Shown here: in pieces, positions 17,397 through 25,388 of the stretch | Position numbering within the stretch: the first letter of the stretch is position 1 | How the letters are laid out: every line of letters begins with the position of its first letter | Assembly: GCA_017435245.1 (NCBI GenBank) | Contig: JAFSFK010000095.1 | Span: 1-31,187 of the forward strand | Direction: 5' to 3' | Source: Oscillospiraceae bacterium | GTDB lineage: Bacteria > Bacillota > Clostridia > Oscillospirales > Oscillospiraceae | DNA length: 31,187 bases | The notes under the pieces: model-generated | The model's input: the letters and a program-made list of their open reading frames with translations, nothing else | Database searches by the model: none | Told to the model about the DNA's origin: nothing | Program-made: the position numbers and the translations under genes

Positions 17397-17433
17397 CATC
17401 CCGGCTGGAGCCTTTCTGGCCGGGATGTTTTTT
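17397..17433 (+). terminator. Intrinsic terminator ending the first transcription unit
   Basis: CATCCCGGC (17397-17405) and GCCGGGATG (17419-17427) form a perfect 9-bp stem with a 13-base loop, followed by six T residues. It separates the kinase/FHA half of the locus from the secretion-motor half. Confidence 0.9.
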
Positions 17434-17449
17434 AAAATGGGAATATGTG

Positions 17450-17465
17450 CCGGGGTGATCCCCGG
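17450..17465. promoter_or_regulatory. Short G/C palindrome in the leader of the motor operon
   Basis: CCGGGG and CCCCGG flank TGAT as a perfect inverted repeat, seven bases before a possible -10-like TATAAG (17472-17477). No good -35 was found at the right distance. It may be an operator, or a small leader hairpin, for the operon that begins at 17523. The 89 bases between the terminator and this gene must hold a promoter if the terminator is efficient. Confidence 0.35.
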
Positions 17466-17522
17466 AAACGATATAAGAAACTGACGGATACGTGTTCCGT
17501 TCACCGAAAGGCGGAGAGAACG

Positions 17523-18494
17523 TTGGGAAAAGAGAAGCTGAAAAATAAAAAGGGTGTAACCACCATCACCAACATCCTCGGTAAGTTTGAACGGCTGAAC
17601 TACGAGGAACTGAAGGTGTTGATCAACGGTACTGTAGCGGGACTGGTGCCCGTGGCTGTGGAGCAGAAAAAGACGACGGTTTTGCAGGTGTCCTTTTCGG
17701 ACTGGACAGCCCTGTCTGTTTACCTGTCCTCTGCCGTGGATGGGGAAATTGCCCTGTCCTTTATTATGAATACCCTGAACATTGCCTATGACTGTGAACG
17801 GCACGGTCTGCGGGTGGATAATCTGTGCTGGAATCCGGAACGGATCTTTGTGGATCAGCAGGGCGAGATCAAGATGATCTACTGGCCTATGACCACCCTG
17901 GAGCACCGGACGGAAACTCCGCTGAGCTTCTATGCGAGCTTTTGCGGGATCCTGACTAACAGCAATGTGGACCGTTCCATTGCGGGACAGTACTGCCAGT
18001 ATTTTTACCAAAGAGATTATCTGGACCTGCCCGGCTTCTTCCAGATGATGACGGATATCAAGGAGAAGTGGCGGACACTGCGGAAAAAAGCCGAGAAGCA
18101 GAAGACGGAGCAGGAGGAGAGCAGCCAGAGTTCTTTCCACCCGGATAAGCAGCAGACTCTGATCGGCGGTTGGCTGGAGCGGGTCGGGAAGGATCAGCGG
18201 GTCCCCCTGGAACAAAGCACTACCCTGATCGGACGGGATCCGGGAAGCTGCCATCTTGCTCTTCCGGGTCACTCCTGCATCAGCCGGATCCACGCAATGA
18301 TCGAGAACAAGGACGGTCAGTATTATCTGACCGATCTGGGTTCCAAAAACGGTACATTTTTGAGCGGCGACAGATTGCATCCCAATGCCCGGGTGGCCCT
18401 GGACGAGGGAGACCGGATCAAGTTTTACGATGTTTCCTTTGTGTTCCATAAGACTGAGCGGAACAAGACAGTATCCATACATCTAATGCGTTAG
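17523..18494 (+). CDS. DUF6382-like / possible EssB-like domain fused to FHA domain
   Basis: The start is TTG 17523 with GGAG at 17513-17516. The longer frame from ATG 17445 would cover a G/C palindrome and reads as non-coding, so I reject it. The protein has 323 residues and no membrane helix. The N-terminal domain (about 10-195) contains FERLNYEELKVLI and LCWNPERIFVDQQGEI, a pattern I associate with DUF6382 proteins that precede FHA domains in clostridia; it also recalls the degenerate catalytic loop of EssB/YukC pseudokinase domains. The C-terminal FHA domain (about 228-315) has LIGRDPGSC, SCISRIHAMI and LGSKNGTFLSG, with all binding residues. It is directly upstream of EssC and may be its cytosolic partner. 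The EssB relation is inference from motif resemblance. Confidence 0.8.
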   Translation: MGKEKLKNKKGVTTITNILGKFERLNYEELKVLINGTVAGLVPVAVEQKKTTVLQVSFSDWTALSVYLSSAVDGEIALSFIMNTLNIAYDCERHGLRVDNLCWNPERIFVDQQGEIKMIYWPMTTLEHRTETPLSFYASFCGILTNSNVDRSIAGQYCQYFYQRDYLDLPGFFQMMTDIKEKWRTLRKKAEKQKTEQEESSQSSFHPDKQQTLIGGWLERVGKDQRVPLEQSTTLIGRDPGSCHLALPGHSCISRIHAMIENKDGQYYLTDLGSKNGTFLSGDRLHPNARVALDEGDRIKFYDVSFVFHKTERNKTVSIHLMR

Positions 18495-18505
18495 GAGATA
18501 AACCT

Positions 18506-21500
18506 ATGAGCCTGTTACTTGCGGTTTTTACTCAGGAAGCCCACGAGGACATTCTGCTCCCGGCGATCAATAATGCGGACTTTCAGGTGACACTGTCCGA
18601 TGAGAAGTTCAACATTCCCCGTCCGCTCACGCTGGAGCTGGAGATCCTGGATGGCCTGTGGCAGTTTAAGGAGAATAACCACTATGCTGTGAAAAAAGGG
18701 GAGGAGAGCTGGCAGGAAAAGCCCATTGCCTGCGGTGATGTGCTTTCTGTTATTTTTGCCCGTACCCGCATCACGGTGCTGGTAGTAAATCATAGTGACC
18801 AGATCGGGTCTATGGAGAAATTCGATACCCTGCGGCTTGGGGAGCTGGTGGTAGGCAAAGATGCCAACAGCGATATTTGCTATGCCTCGCAGGAGATCGT
18901 GTCCAGGCATCATTTTTCCCTTTACTTTAACGGCAGCAGTGCAACTCTGGAGGATTTTTCCGTCAACGGCGTATATCTGAACGGAAAGCGGATCCGGGGA
19001 AAAGCGGAGCTGCGCTTCGGTGATGTGATCAGTGCCTTCGGACTGAAGCTGGTGTATCTCATTGATACCGTGGCGGTGAACGCCGGAGCCTGTGCTGCCC
19101 AGATCAGCCAGCGGCTGATGGACAGACAGCTTCTGCCTCAGGCCCCGGAGCCTGCCCCGGAAAAAGAAGCCGGTGCGGAACCGGAGCACAGCAGCCTGTT
19201 CCACCGTTCCCCCAGAAAGATCATTTCTCTGCACACGGAGCCGGAGGAGATCGAGGCACCGCCCCAGAAGCAGGCAGGAAACCGCAAGCCGGTCTGGATG
19301 GTGATCGGTCCCAGCTTCACAATGGCCATCCCTATGCTGTTGGGTACCGGATTTATGATCGTTGCCAGAAGTATGGCAGGCTCCGGCAGCAATGCCTTTA
19401 TGTATGTTGGTCTGATCACCGCCATCACCTCCGCCATCATTGGTGTGACCTGGGCGATCATCAACCTCAATTACAGCAAAAAAGAGGAAAAAGAGGCGGA
19501 GCTGCTGCGTCTGCAGAAGTACGGCCAGTACCTGATGGAGTGCGCAGAGCGGATCCGGGGAAAATATGAATTTAACCGCAATGCCCTGCAGGAGATGTAC
19601 CCCGATGCGGCCACCTGCTGTAACTATTGGCAGAACACCCAGGAGCTGTGGAGCCGGAACCGGAGCCATCAGGACTTCCTGAGCTGCCGTCTGGGCCTGG
19701 GTGATATTCCTTTCCAGGTACCCATTTCCATTCCCAAGAAGAAATTTACCCTTAACGAGGACGAACTTTCCGAGCGGCCTGCGGAGATCCAGCAGACCTA
19801 TTCCACTTTGCTGCAGGTTCCCATCAATGTGGACCTGTTTGCCCACCGTGTAGTGGGCCTTGTGGGCCGGAACCGTGCGGACATTGCCAGGAGCATCATC
19901 ACCCAGCTGGCGGCCAATAACTGCTACACGGATGTGCGGATGGCCGTTCTGGGAGACGGAAGCACCGGTGCGGACTGGTCTTTTATGAAGTGGCTGCCCC
20001 ACGTGTGGAACAGCGACCGCTCCCAGCGCTATGTGGCGCTGAAGGGCAGCGAGGTCAGCGGTGTATGCTATGAGCTGACCCAGATCTTCCGTTCCCGTTC
20101 CGATGAGGCGGAAAACAGCACTTCCAGCCGGAAAGCGGTGCTGCCCACCCAGTATGTGGTGCTGGTGGAATCCTGTAGCCTGCTGGAGTCGGAGCCCATT
20201 GCCAAGTACCTGTATGAGCGTCCGGAGACCATCGGTGTTACCACTCTGCTGCTGGCCAATTCCTTTGAGGATCTGCCCAACAGCTGCGGCTTTATTATTG
20301 AAAGCAGCCATAATTTCTCCGGTATGTATGCTATGGTCCCCAATGGTGAACAGCCCCAGAAGATCCGCTTTGACTATGTCAGTGCCCGGGCGGCAGAGCG
20401 TTTGGCCCGTGGTATTTCCGACATTCGGGTGGCGGAGACCGGCAACGGCAGTAATCTGCCCGACTCGCTGACCTTCCTGGAGATGCTGGGTGTCAGTCGT
20501 CTGCAGGAGCTGGATGTGCTGGATAACTGGAAGAAGAATCGTACCTACCAGACCATGCAGGCGATGGTGGGCTGGAAGGTGGGCGGCACGCCCTGTTATT
20601 TGAACATCCACGAGAAGCATCACGGTCCCCACGGCTTGATCGCCGGTACCACCGGTTCCGGTAAGTCGGAAACGCTGCAGACCTACATTCTTTCCCTGGC
20701 CATTAATTACAGCCCTCTGGACGTGGGCTTCTTTATCATCGACTTTAAGGGCGGCGGTATGGCAAACCTCTTTGACAAGCTGCCCCATATGCTGGGAACC
20801 ATTTCCAACCTCTCCGGCAACCAGGTTCGCCGGGCAATGGTCTCCATCAAGAGTGAGAATATGCGCCGTCAGCGGATCTTCAACGAGTATGGCGTCAACC
20901 ACATCGATGCCTATACCAAGCTGGTGAAATCCGGCGAGGCAAGCCTGCCCATTCCCCATATGTTCATCATCATCGATGAATTTGCTGAGCTGAAGCGGGA
21001 GCAACCCGAATTTATGCGGGAGCTGATCTCCGTGGCACAGGTGGGTCGAAGCCTTGGCGTGCATTTGATCCTGGCTACCCAGAAACCCTCCGGTACCGTG
21101 GATGATAATATCTGGTCCAACACCAAGTTCCGTCTTTGCCTGCGGGTGGCGGATAAGCAGGACAGTAAGGATATGCTCCACAAGCCGGATGCCGCCTATC
21201 TGACCCAGGCAGGCCGGTGCTATCTGCAGGTGGGCAATGATGAGATCTATGAGCTGTTCCAGTCCGGCTGGAGCGGTGCTGTGTATGATGAGGATATGGG
21301 CTCCGTCAAATCCAATTTTGCGGTGCAGCTGGAAAACAGCGGCAAGGTGGTTATGACCGGCGGAAGCACCCGTGCCAAGAAAATGGCCCAGCGGAAGCGT
21401 CAGTGGATCGCCCAGCTGGTGACCTGCTGCCGTCAGGCCCAGACCCAGACTGACCAGCCCTTGCTGGACAGTGTGTTCCGCAGCCTGCAGCAGGCGGGGA

Positions 21501-23476
21501 TCGACTATGCAGATTCTGTGTTTAACCGCCGCCAGATGAGCGACTTTTTGGAGCAGTACGGCAGCCTGTTTGCGTTGGATGCGGAAACGGCAGCGGAGAA
21601 GATCATCCGGGAGGCCGAACGCAGCGGACGCAAGCTGCCTGAGTGCAAGGATAAGACCCAGTTGGATGCCATTGTGGAGTATCTGGGCGAAGTTGCCCAG
21701 AAGAATGACTACAACTGCAACCTGCGTCTGTGGATGCCGGTGTTGCCGGAGAAGATCCTGCTGGACGATATCCCCGGCAAAAAAGAGCCGGTTCTGGATA
21801 CAGCGCAGTGGCATAATGCTCCTGTCAAGACCACCCTGCGGGCAACTGTGGGTATGGTGGACGATCCTCAGAATCAGGCCCAGTTCCCCCTGACCGTGGA
21901 TTTCCTGCGGGACGGCCATCTGGCAGTCTGCGGCGGCATTTCCAGCGGTAAGAGCGTATTGATGCAGACCATTGCATATTCTTTGGTGAGAAGCCATACA
22001 CCGGATATGCTGAATCTGTATATGATCGACTACTCCAGCCAGATGCTGGCGCCCTTCGAGGAGCTGCCTCATACCGGCGGTGTGGTCTATGAGGGAGAGA
22101 ACGAGAAACTCAACAAGCTGTTCCTGCTGATGCAGAAAATGCTGCAGAAGCGGAAGGCCCAGTTCCGTGGAGGTTCCTTCCTGCAGTACATTACAGCCCA
22201 CGGCAATGAGGTTCCCGCAGTGGTGCTGATGATCGACGGCTACGCAAGCTTCCGGGAAAAGACTGACAATGCCTACGAGGCCCAGCTTTTGGAGCTGGCC
22301 CGTGATGGTGCCGGTTTCGGTATTTTCCTGTGTATCTCCTCCGGCGGCTTCGGCACCGGAGAGCTTCAGGCGAAGATCGGCGATAAGATCCGTCAGGTGC
22401 TGACCCTGGAGATGGACAGCAAGTACAGCTACGGTGAGTGCCTGCGTACGATGAAGTTCGACGTACTGCCCGAGGCAGGCGTCCACGGACGTGGTCTGGC
22501 GGTTTGCAATGAAAGCGTGCTTGAATATCAGGTGGGTCTTGCTGCAGCCGGCGATGATTATCAGCGAAGCGAGGCTATTCAGGCCTGGTGCAGTCGGATC
22601 GATCAGCTTTGGTCCGGAAAGCGGGCAATGCCTGTGCCCCAGATCCCCAAGGATCCCACCTGGGAGCAGTTCGAAAAGCTGGATGAATACAAAGAACTGG
22701 TTCTTACAGACCGGTTCCTGCCTCTGGGCTACCGCCGGGAGGACGCTTCCATCTACAGTGTGGACCTGAGCAAGACCTTCTGCTATCAGATCTCCGGCCG
22801 GGAGCGTTCCGGCAAAAGTGTATTCTTGCGTAATGTTGCCTGTGCAGCCAAGGCCCGGGGCGGCAAGATCTATCTCATCGACAAGATCGGCCAGAACACC
22901 GAAGGCCGTACTGCTGAGTTGGTGGGTGCGGAATATATCAATACCGTTGATGACCTGTTTGCTGCCTGGAAGGACATTATTCTGACGATCAATGAGCGTC
23001 ACGTGCTGCACAAACAGCTGGTGGATCAGGGCCTTGAGGACAGCGAGATCTTTGAAGGAATGTCCAAGTACCAGCAGATCTTTGTGCTGCTGGCAGATAT
23101 GCAGGACTTCATTAATGTTTGCGCCAACCCCGGTGCGGGTAAGACTGCTATGACGGTACAGGTGGACAATATCATTGCCAAGGGCGCAATGCATCAAGTG
23201 TTCTTCTTTGGTGCAGTGGGAACCCAGGACCTGGCGGCAGTATCCCTGCAGCAGATCTATCGCAGCTTTGTTAAGGGTAAGCAGGGCGTGCATCTGGGCG
23301 GTGAGCTGAACTCCCAGAAGATGCTGTCCTACCGGAATATTCCCTTTGCGGAGCAGACCCGCAGCCTGAAACCCGGTCTTGGCTACGTGCCGGATGCGGA
23401 GGATACTATGAATGTGGATCCTGTGGTGATTCCCATGAACAAGGGTATCCGTAAGGATGGCGGCGAAAAGGCTTAA
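18506..23476 (+). CDS. essC: EssC-type FtsK/SpoIIIE ATPase of a type VII secretion system
   Basis: The protein has 1656 residues; AGGAG precedes the ATG at 18506. The N-terminus holds two FHA-like regions: a weak one (about 1-95) and a clear one (about 108-185; VVGKDANSD, VSRHHFSL, SVNGVYLNGK). Two membrane helices follow (about 263-287 and 297-320). Three RecA-like modules follow: Walker A GTTGSGKSE near 713-721 with Walker B FIIIDEFAEL near 820-829; GGISSGKSVL near 1143 with a Walker B ending I-D-G instead of D-E; and GRERSGKSVF near 1430 with a degenerate L-L-A-D-M-Q. As in known EssC/YukBA proteins, only the first module looks fully competent. It should export the WXG100 and LXG-like proteins encoded downstream. 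It is somewhat longer than the roughly 1480-1500 residues usual for EssC. Its stop codon lies at a foldback-element insertion point. Confidence 0.95.
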   Translation: MSLLLAVFTQEAHEDILLPAINNADFQVTLSDEKFNIPRPLTLELEILDGLWQFKENNHYAVKKGEESWQEKPIACGDVLSVIFARTRITVLVVNHSDQIGSMEKFDTLRLGELVVGKDANSDICYASQEIVSRHHFSLYFNGSSATLEDFSVNGVYLNGKRIRGKAELRFGDVISAFGLKLVYLIDTVAVNAGACAAQISQRLMDRQLLPQAPEPAPEKEAGAEPEHSSLFHRSPRKIISLHTEPEEIEAPPQKQAGNRKPVWMVIGPSFTMAIPMLLGTGFMIVARSMAGSGSNAFMYVGLITAITSAIIGVTWAIINLNYSKKEEKEAELLRLQKYGQYLMECAERIRGKYEFNRNALQEMYPDAATCCNYWQNTQELWSRNRSHQDFLSCRLGLGDIPFQVPISIPKKKFTLNEDELSERPAEIQQTYSTLLQVPINVDLFAHRVVGLVGRNRADIARSIITQLAANNCYTDVRMAVLGDGSTGADWSFMKWLPHVWNSDRSQRYVALKGSEVSGVCYELTQIFRSRSDEAENSTSSRKAVLPTQYVVLVESCSLLESEPIAKYLYERPETIGVTTLLLANSFEDLPNSCGFIIESSHNFSGMYAMVPNGEQPQKIRFDYVSARAAERLARGISDIRVAETGNGSNLPDSLTFLEMLGVSRLQELDVLDNWKKNRTYQTMQAMVGWKVGGTPCYLNIHEKHHGPHGLIAGTTGSGKSETLQTYILSLAINYSPLDVGFFIIDFKGGGMANLFDKLPHMLGTISNLSGNQVRRAMVSIKSENMRRQRIFNEYGVNHIDAYTKLVKSGEASLPIPHMFIIIDEFAELKREQPEFMRELISVAQVGRSLGVHLILATQKPSGTVDDNIWSNTKFRLCLRVADKQDSKDMLHKPDAAYLTQAGRCYLQVGNDEIYELFQSGWSGAVYDEDMGSVKSNFAVQLENSGKVVMTGGSTRAKKMAQRKRQWIAQLVTCCRQAQTQTDQPLLDSVFRSLQQAGIDYADSVFNRRQMSDFLEQYGSLFALDAETAAEKIIREAERSGRKLPECKDKTQLDAIVEYLGEVAQKNDYNCNLRLWMPVLPEKILLDDIPGKKEPVLDTAQWHNAPVKTTLRATVGMVDDPQNQAQFPLTVDFLRDGHLAVCGGISSGKSVLMQTIAYSLVRSHTPDMLNLYMIDYSSQMLAPFEELPHTGGVVYEGENEKLNKLFLLMQKMLQKRKAQFRGGSFLQYITAHGNEVPAVVLMIDGYASFREKTDNAYEAQLLELARDGAGFGIFLCISSGGFGTGELQAKIGDKIRQVLTLEMDSKYSYGECLRTMKFDVLPEAGVHGRGLAVCNESVLEYQVGLAAAGDDYQRSEAIQAWCSRIDQLWSGKRAMPVPQIPKDPTWEQFEKLDEYKELVLTDRFLPLGYRREDASIYSVDLSKTFCYQISGRERSGKSVFLRNVACAAKARGGKIYLIDKIGQNTEGRTAELVGAEYINTVDDLFAAWKDIILTINERHVLHKQLVDQGLEDSEIFEGMSKYQQIFVLLADMQDFINVCANPGAGKTAMTVQVDNIIAKGAMHQVFFFGAVGTQDLAAVSLQQIYRSFVKGKQGVHLGGELNSQKMLSYRNIPFAEQTRSLKPGLGYVPDAEDTMNVDPVVIPMNKGIRKDGGEKA

Positions 23477-23477
23477 A

Positions 23478-23637
23478 GTAACCGCTGATTAAATCGTCTG
23501 CGGTTATTGCCGGGTCTTTTGACCCAACTTTTCAGTTCAAAAAACTCGAAATACACGCAGTATTACTTCGCTTTTTGAACTTCAATTTGTGTCAAAATCC
23601 CTTGCCACTAACACTTGCCGATTTAATCATCGGTTAC
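23478..23637. mobile_element. 160-bp foldback MITE-like element inserted between essC and the LytTR gene
   Basis: Terminal inverted repeats are GTAACCGCTGATTAAATCG (23478-23496) and its near-complement at 23619-23637, with one mismatch in 19. The pairing continues imperfectly inward over 66-base arms to a perfect GTTCAAAAA/TTTTTGAAC pair (23535-23543 and 23572-23580), leaving a 28-base centre. TAAA flanks both ends (23474-23477 and 23638-23641), consistent with a 4-bp target duplication. There is no ORF inside, so it is non-autonomous. Removing the element and one TAAA places the essC stop directly against the ribosome binding site of the next gene. Confidence 0.8.
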
Positions 23638-23654
23638 TAAAGGAGTGTGGAGGT

Positions 23655-24374
23655 ATGAAACCATACCTGCTCTACAGTCCCAGCAAAAATGAACTTTCAT
23701 TGCTTGCTTCCGTTATGAATTTCTTGATGAAAAAACGGGGGACTGTGCAAATACCGGATTGTGTCCAAAGGCTGGAAAAGCTGGAGGGTTATCTGGAAAA
23801 TCCATCGCAGCTGCAGATGATGGTTTGCGATGTGACCACCGGCGGTGTGCTGCCTGTGCTGGAGAAATTACGGCGCAGCAACGCTGATATGAAGCTGGTG
23901 CTGGTTGCCGATGGCAGTGTGTCGCCGGTGCAGTATATCCGTCCCAGCATATTGCCTACGGCACTGTTGTGGCGGCCCTTGCAGCCGGAAGGTGCCCGGG
24001 ATACTTTGTGGGAGGTGCTATCCACCGTTGCGGTGGAGACCCAGGAGGAAGAAGCATCCTCAGACCAGTATTTCACGATGGAAGTCCGGGGCGAGGTGCG
24101 GCGGATCCCCTATAAGGAGATCCTGTTCTTTGAAGCCAGCAACAAAAGACTGAATCTGCATCTGGCAAGAAAAGAGATCCCCTTTCCCGGCACCCTGGAA
24201 AAGCTGGCAGAGGAGCTTCCGGAGGGATTTATCCGGATCCACAAGAGTTTTATCGTGAACCGCAATGCCATCAATCAGATCCAGTATGGACAGAATCTGG
24301 TGATCCTGGAGGGTGGCGTGATGGTCCCGATCTCCCGGAGCTACAAATCTGCGTTAAAGGCGGTGTTCTCGTGA
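23655..24374 (+). CDS. LytTR-family transcriptional regulator with degenerate receiver-like domain
   Basis: I use ATG 23655 (239 residues) with AAAGGAG ending at 23645. The longer frame from 23589 runs through the inserted element and is an artefact. The C-terminal LytTR DNA-binding domain (about 138-236) is clear: Y-K-E-I-L-F-F-E-A near its start, FIRIHKSFIVNRNAI, and V-P-I-S-R-S-Y-K at the end. The N-terminal part (about 1-120) has receiver-like length and one candidate Asp59 (MVCDVTTGG), but lacks the acidic pair usual near the start of a true receiver. No histidine kinase is encoded here, so it may respond to something other than phosphorelay. Its likely target is the 21-bp-spaced direct repeat at 25299-25329. 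Confidence 0.9.
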   Translation: MKPYLLYSPSKNELSLLASVMNFLMKKRGTVQIPDCVQRLEKLEGYLENPSQLQMMVCDVTTGGVLPVLEKLRRSNADMKLVLVADGSVSPVQYIRPSILPTALLWRPLQPEGARDTLWEVLSTVAVETQEEEASSDQYFTMEVRGEVRRIPYKEILFFEASNKRLNLHLARKEIPFPGTLEKLAEELPEGFIRIHKSFIVNRNAINQIQYGQNLVILEGGVMVPISRSYKSALKAVFS

Positions 24375-25036
24375 GTACATATTGGGAAAGTTGTCAAATG
24401 ACTGTAGAGGAGATCGCCGCAGTTGCCTCTCTGGCGGGCAAAAGTAGGATCGTTGGCTTTCAGCCCGAGGAAGTCCTCACTACGGAAAAGCTCTGGAGTG
24501 CCTGCTGCGGTTTGATGGGGGATGGGATGCTGACCCAGATCGATGGGAAGTTTCGACTGAACCGGGAGCTTATGGCGGTGATGCAGCCGATATGTCAGGC
24601 ACGGAGCGTGGTGACCCTGACTCCGGTCAGCGATCTGTATGCCCAGCTGGTGCTTTACAACGCAGATACTCTCACCGTAATGAAAAAAACTCCCTTTGGC
24701 CGGATCGCTCTCACCGCTCTTGCACCCAAAGAGGGGGCACGGATGATCGCTGACCATATGGGGCTTTCGGAGCCGGAGTACCTGCCGGAGGAAGAGGACC
24801 TGCCGCCGGAGATAACGGTTAATCCCGGAAGCAGCCAACAGGAGCTGCTGGCAGGGGCACAGTTCCTGCTGGAGCGGCTGGATCCGGAAACAGGGGTTCG
24901 CACCGGATGGCTGCGCTTTGTGCAGCAGGGGGTGCTGAGCTGGCTGCAGTGGGATGAAGAAGAAAAGATCCTGTGCCAGCCTTTTACTATGCAGCTGCTG
25001 TCCCGGTGGCTTTTGCAAGAGGAGGAAAAACAATGA
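24371..25036 (+). CDS. Unrecognised type VII-associated cytosolic protein
   Basis: A 221-residue protein. GTG 24371 overlaps the LytTR stop in a GTGA; ATG 24398 is an alternative start, and neither has a strong ribosome binding site. No membrane segment or catalytic motif is seen. The N-terminus (MTVEEIAAVASLAGKS) and the alternation of short helices and strands ending in a helical L-L-S-R-W-L-L segment recall EspG-type secretion-associated proteins of actinobacterial ESX systems, but I cannot claim homology. An acidic linker (about 138-150, PEEEDLPPE) separates two halves. Placement between the regulator and EsaB suggests a chaperone or adaptor for WXG100 substrates. Confidence is high that it is a gene, low for its role. 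Confidence 0.85.
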   Translation: MSTYWESCQMTVEEIAAVASLAGKSRIVGFQPEEVLTTEKLWSACCGLMGDGMLTQIDGKFRLNRELMAVMQPICQARSVVTLTPVSDLYAQLVLYNADTLTVMKKTPFGRIALTALAPKEGARMIADHMGLSEPEYLPEEEDLPPEITVNPGSSQQELLAGAQFLLERLDPETGVRTGWLRFVQQGVLSWLQWDEEEKILCQPFTMQLLSRWLLQEEEKQ

Positions 25037-25281
25037 TTTTGGTAGACGTGCAGTTTCCTGAGCTGGACAGGACCATCGATTTCCATTTGGATGAAAACGC
25101 CCGGTGCTGGGAGATCACGGAGGAGATCGCAACTATGGCTGCCCGCAACTGCGGATGGCAGTATGCCTCCGGCAGCAACGCAGTTATGCTGTATTCCGTG
25201 GACGCTCAAAGGCCTTTGGATCTGAACCGGAGCCTTCGGGAAAACGGCATTCGATCCGGCGACAGACTGCTTTTCATCTGA
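25033..25281 (+). CDS. esaB: EsaB/YukD-like ubiquitin-fold protein
   Basis: ATG 25033 follows GGAGG at 25021-25025 and overlaps the end of the previous gene by 4 bases; the frame is open further upstream inside that gene, but the RBS decides the start. The protein has 82 residues, the usual length of EsaB/YukD. It has the beta-grasp pattern: strand ILVDVQFP, D-x-T-I-D-F-H-L-D, a helix over about 28-42, strand N-A-V-M-L-Y-S, L-N-R-S-L-x-x-N-G-I and the ending S-G-D-R-L-L-F-I. EsaB is a conserved cytosolic core or regulatory component of Firmicute type VII systems. It closes the motor operon. Confidence 0.85.
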   Translation: MILVDVQFPELDRTIDFHLDENARCWEITEEIATMAARNCGWQYASGSNAVMLYSVDAQRPLDLNRSLRENGIRSGDRLLFI

Positions 25282-25298
25282 TATTTTCGGGAAAAACG

Positions 25299-25329
25299 GT
25301 CGTTCGTCCGACGAAGTGTGTCGTTCGTC
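25299..25329 (+). promoter_or_regulatory. Direct repeat with LytTR-site spacing upstream of the WXG100 operon
   Basis: GTCGTTCGTC occurs at 25299-25308 and again at 25320-25329, a centre-to-centre spacing of 21 bp. LytTR proteins bind 9-bp direct repeats about 12 bp apart, and the G-T-T-N-R-K core of that consensus is present in both copies. An inverted copy (GACGAA at 25310-25315) lies between them, so a palindromic operator is a second possibility. The sites end 8 bp before the predicted -35. Confidence 0.7.
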
Positions 25330-25337
25330 GCATTTTG

Positions 25338-25366
25338 TTGAATTGTAAAACGTGTTGAGATAGACT
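25338..25366 (+). promoter_or_regulatory. Predicted sigma-A promoter of the WXG100 operon
   Basis: TTGAAT (25338-25343) and TAGACT (25361-25366) are separated by exactly 17 bp and each match four of six consensus bases. The weak match fits a promoter that needs an activator, here the LytTR protein. The transcript would start near 25373, so the leader would be very short before the AAGGAGG of the first WXG100 gene. Confidence 0.55.
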
Positions 25367-25388
25367 GTAATCACAAGGAGGGACTGAA

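Noticed and set aside
18515..23293. 1592-residue open frame antisense to essC
   Set aside because: Same cause: strong codon bias in essC. The translation has no recognisable domain and is rich in H, Q and L from reversed codons.
23589..23654. N-terminal extension of the LytTR gene
   Set aside because: The extension lies inside the foldback element; ATG 23655 has its own RBS and starts right after it.
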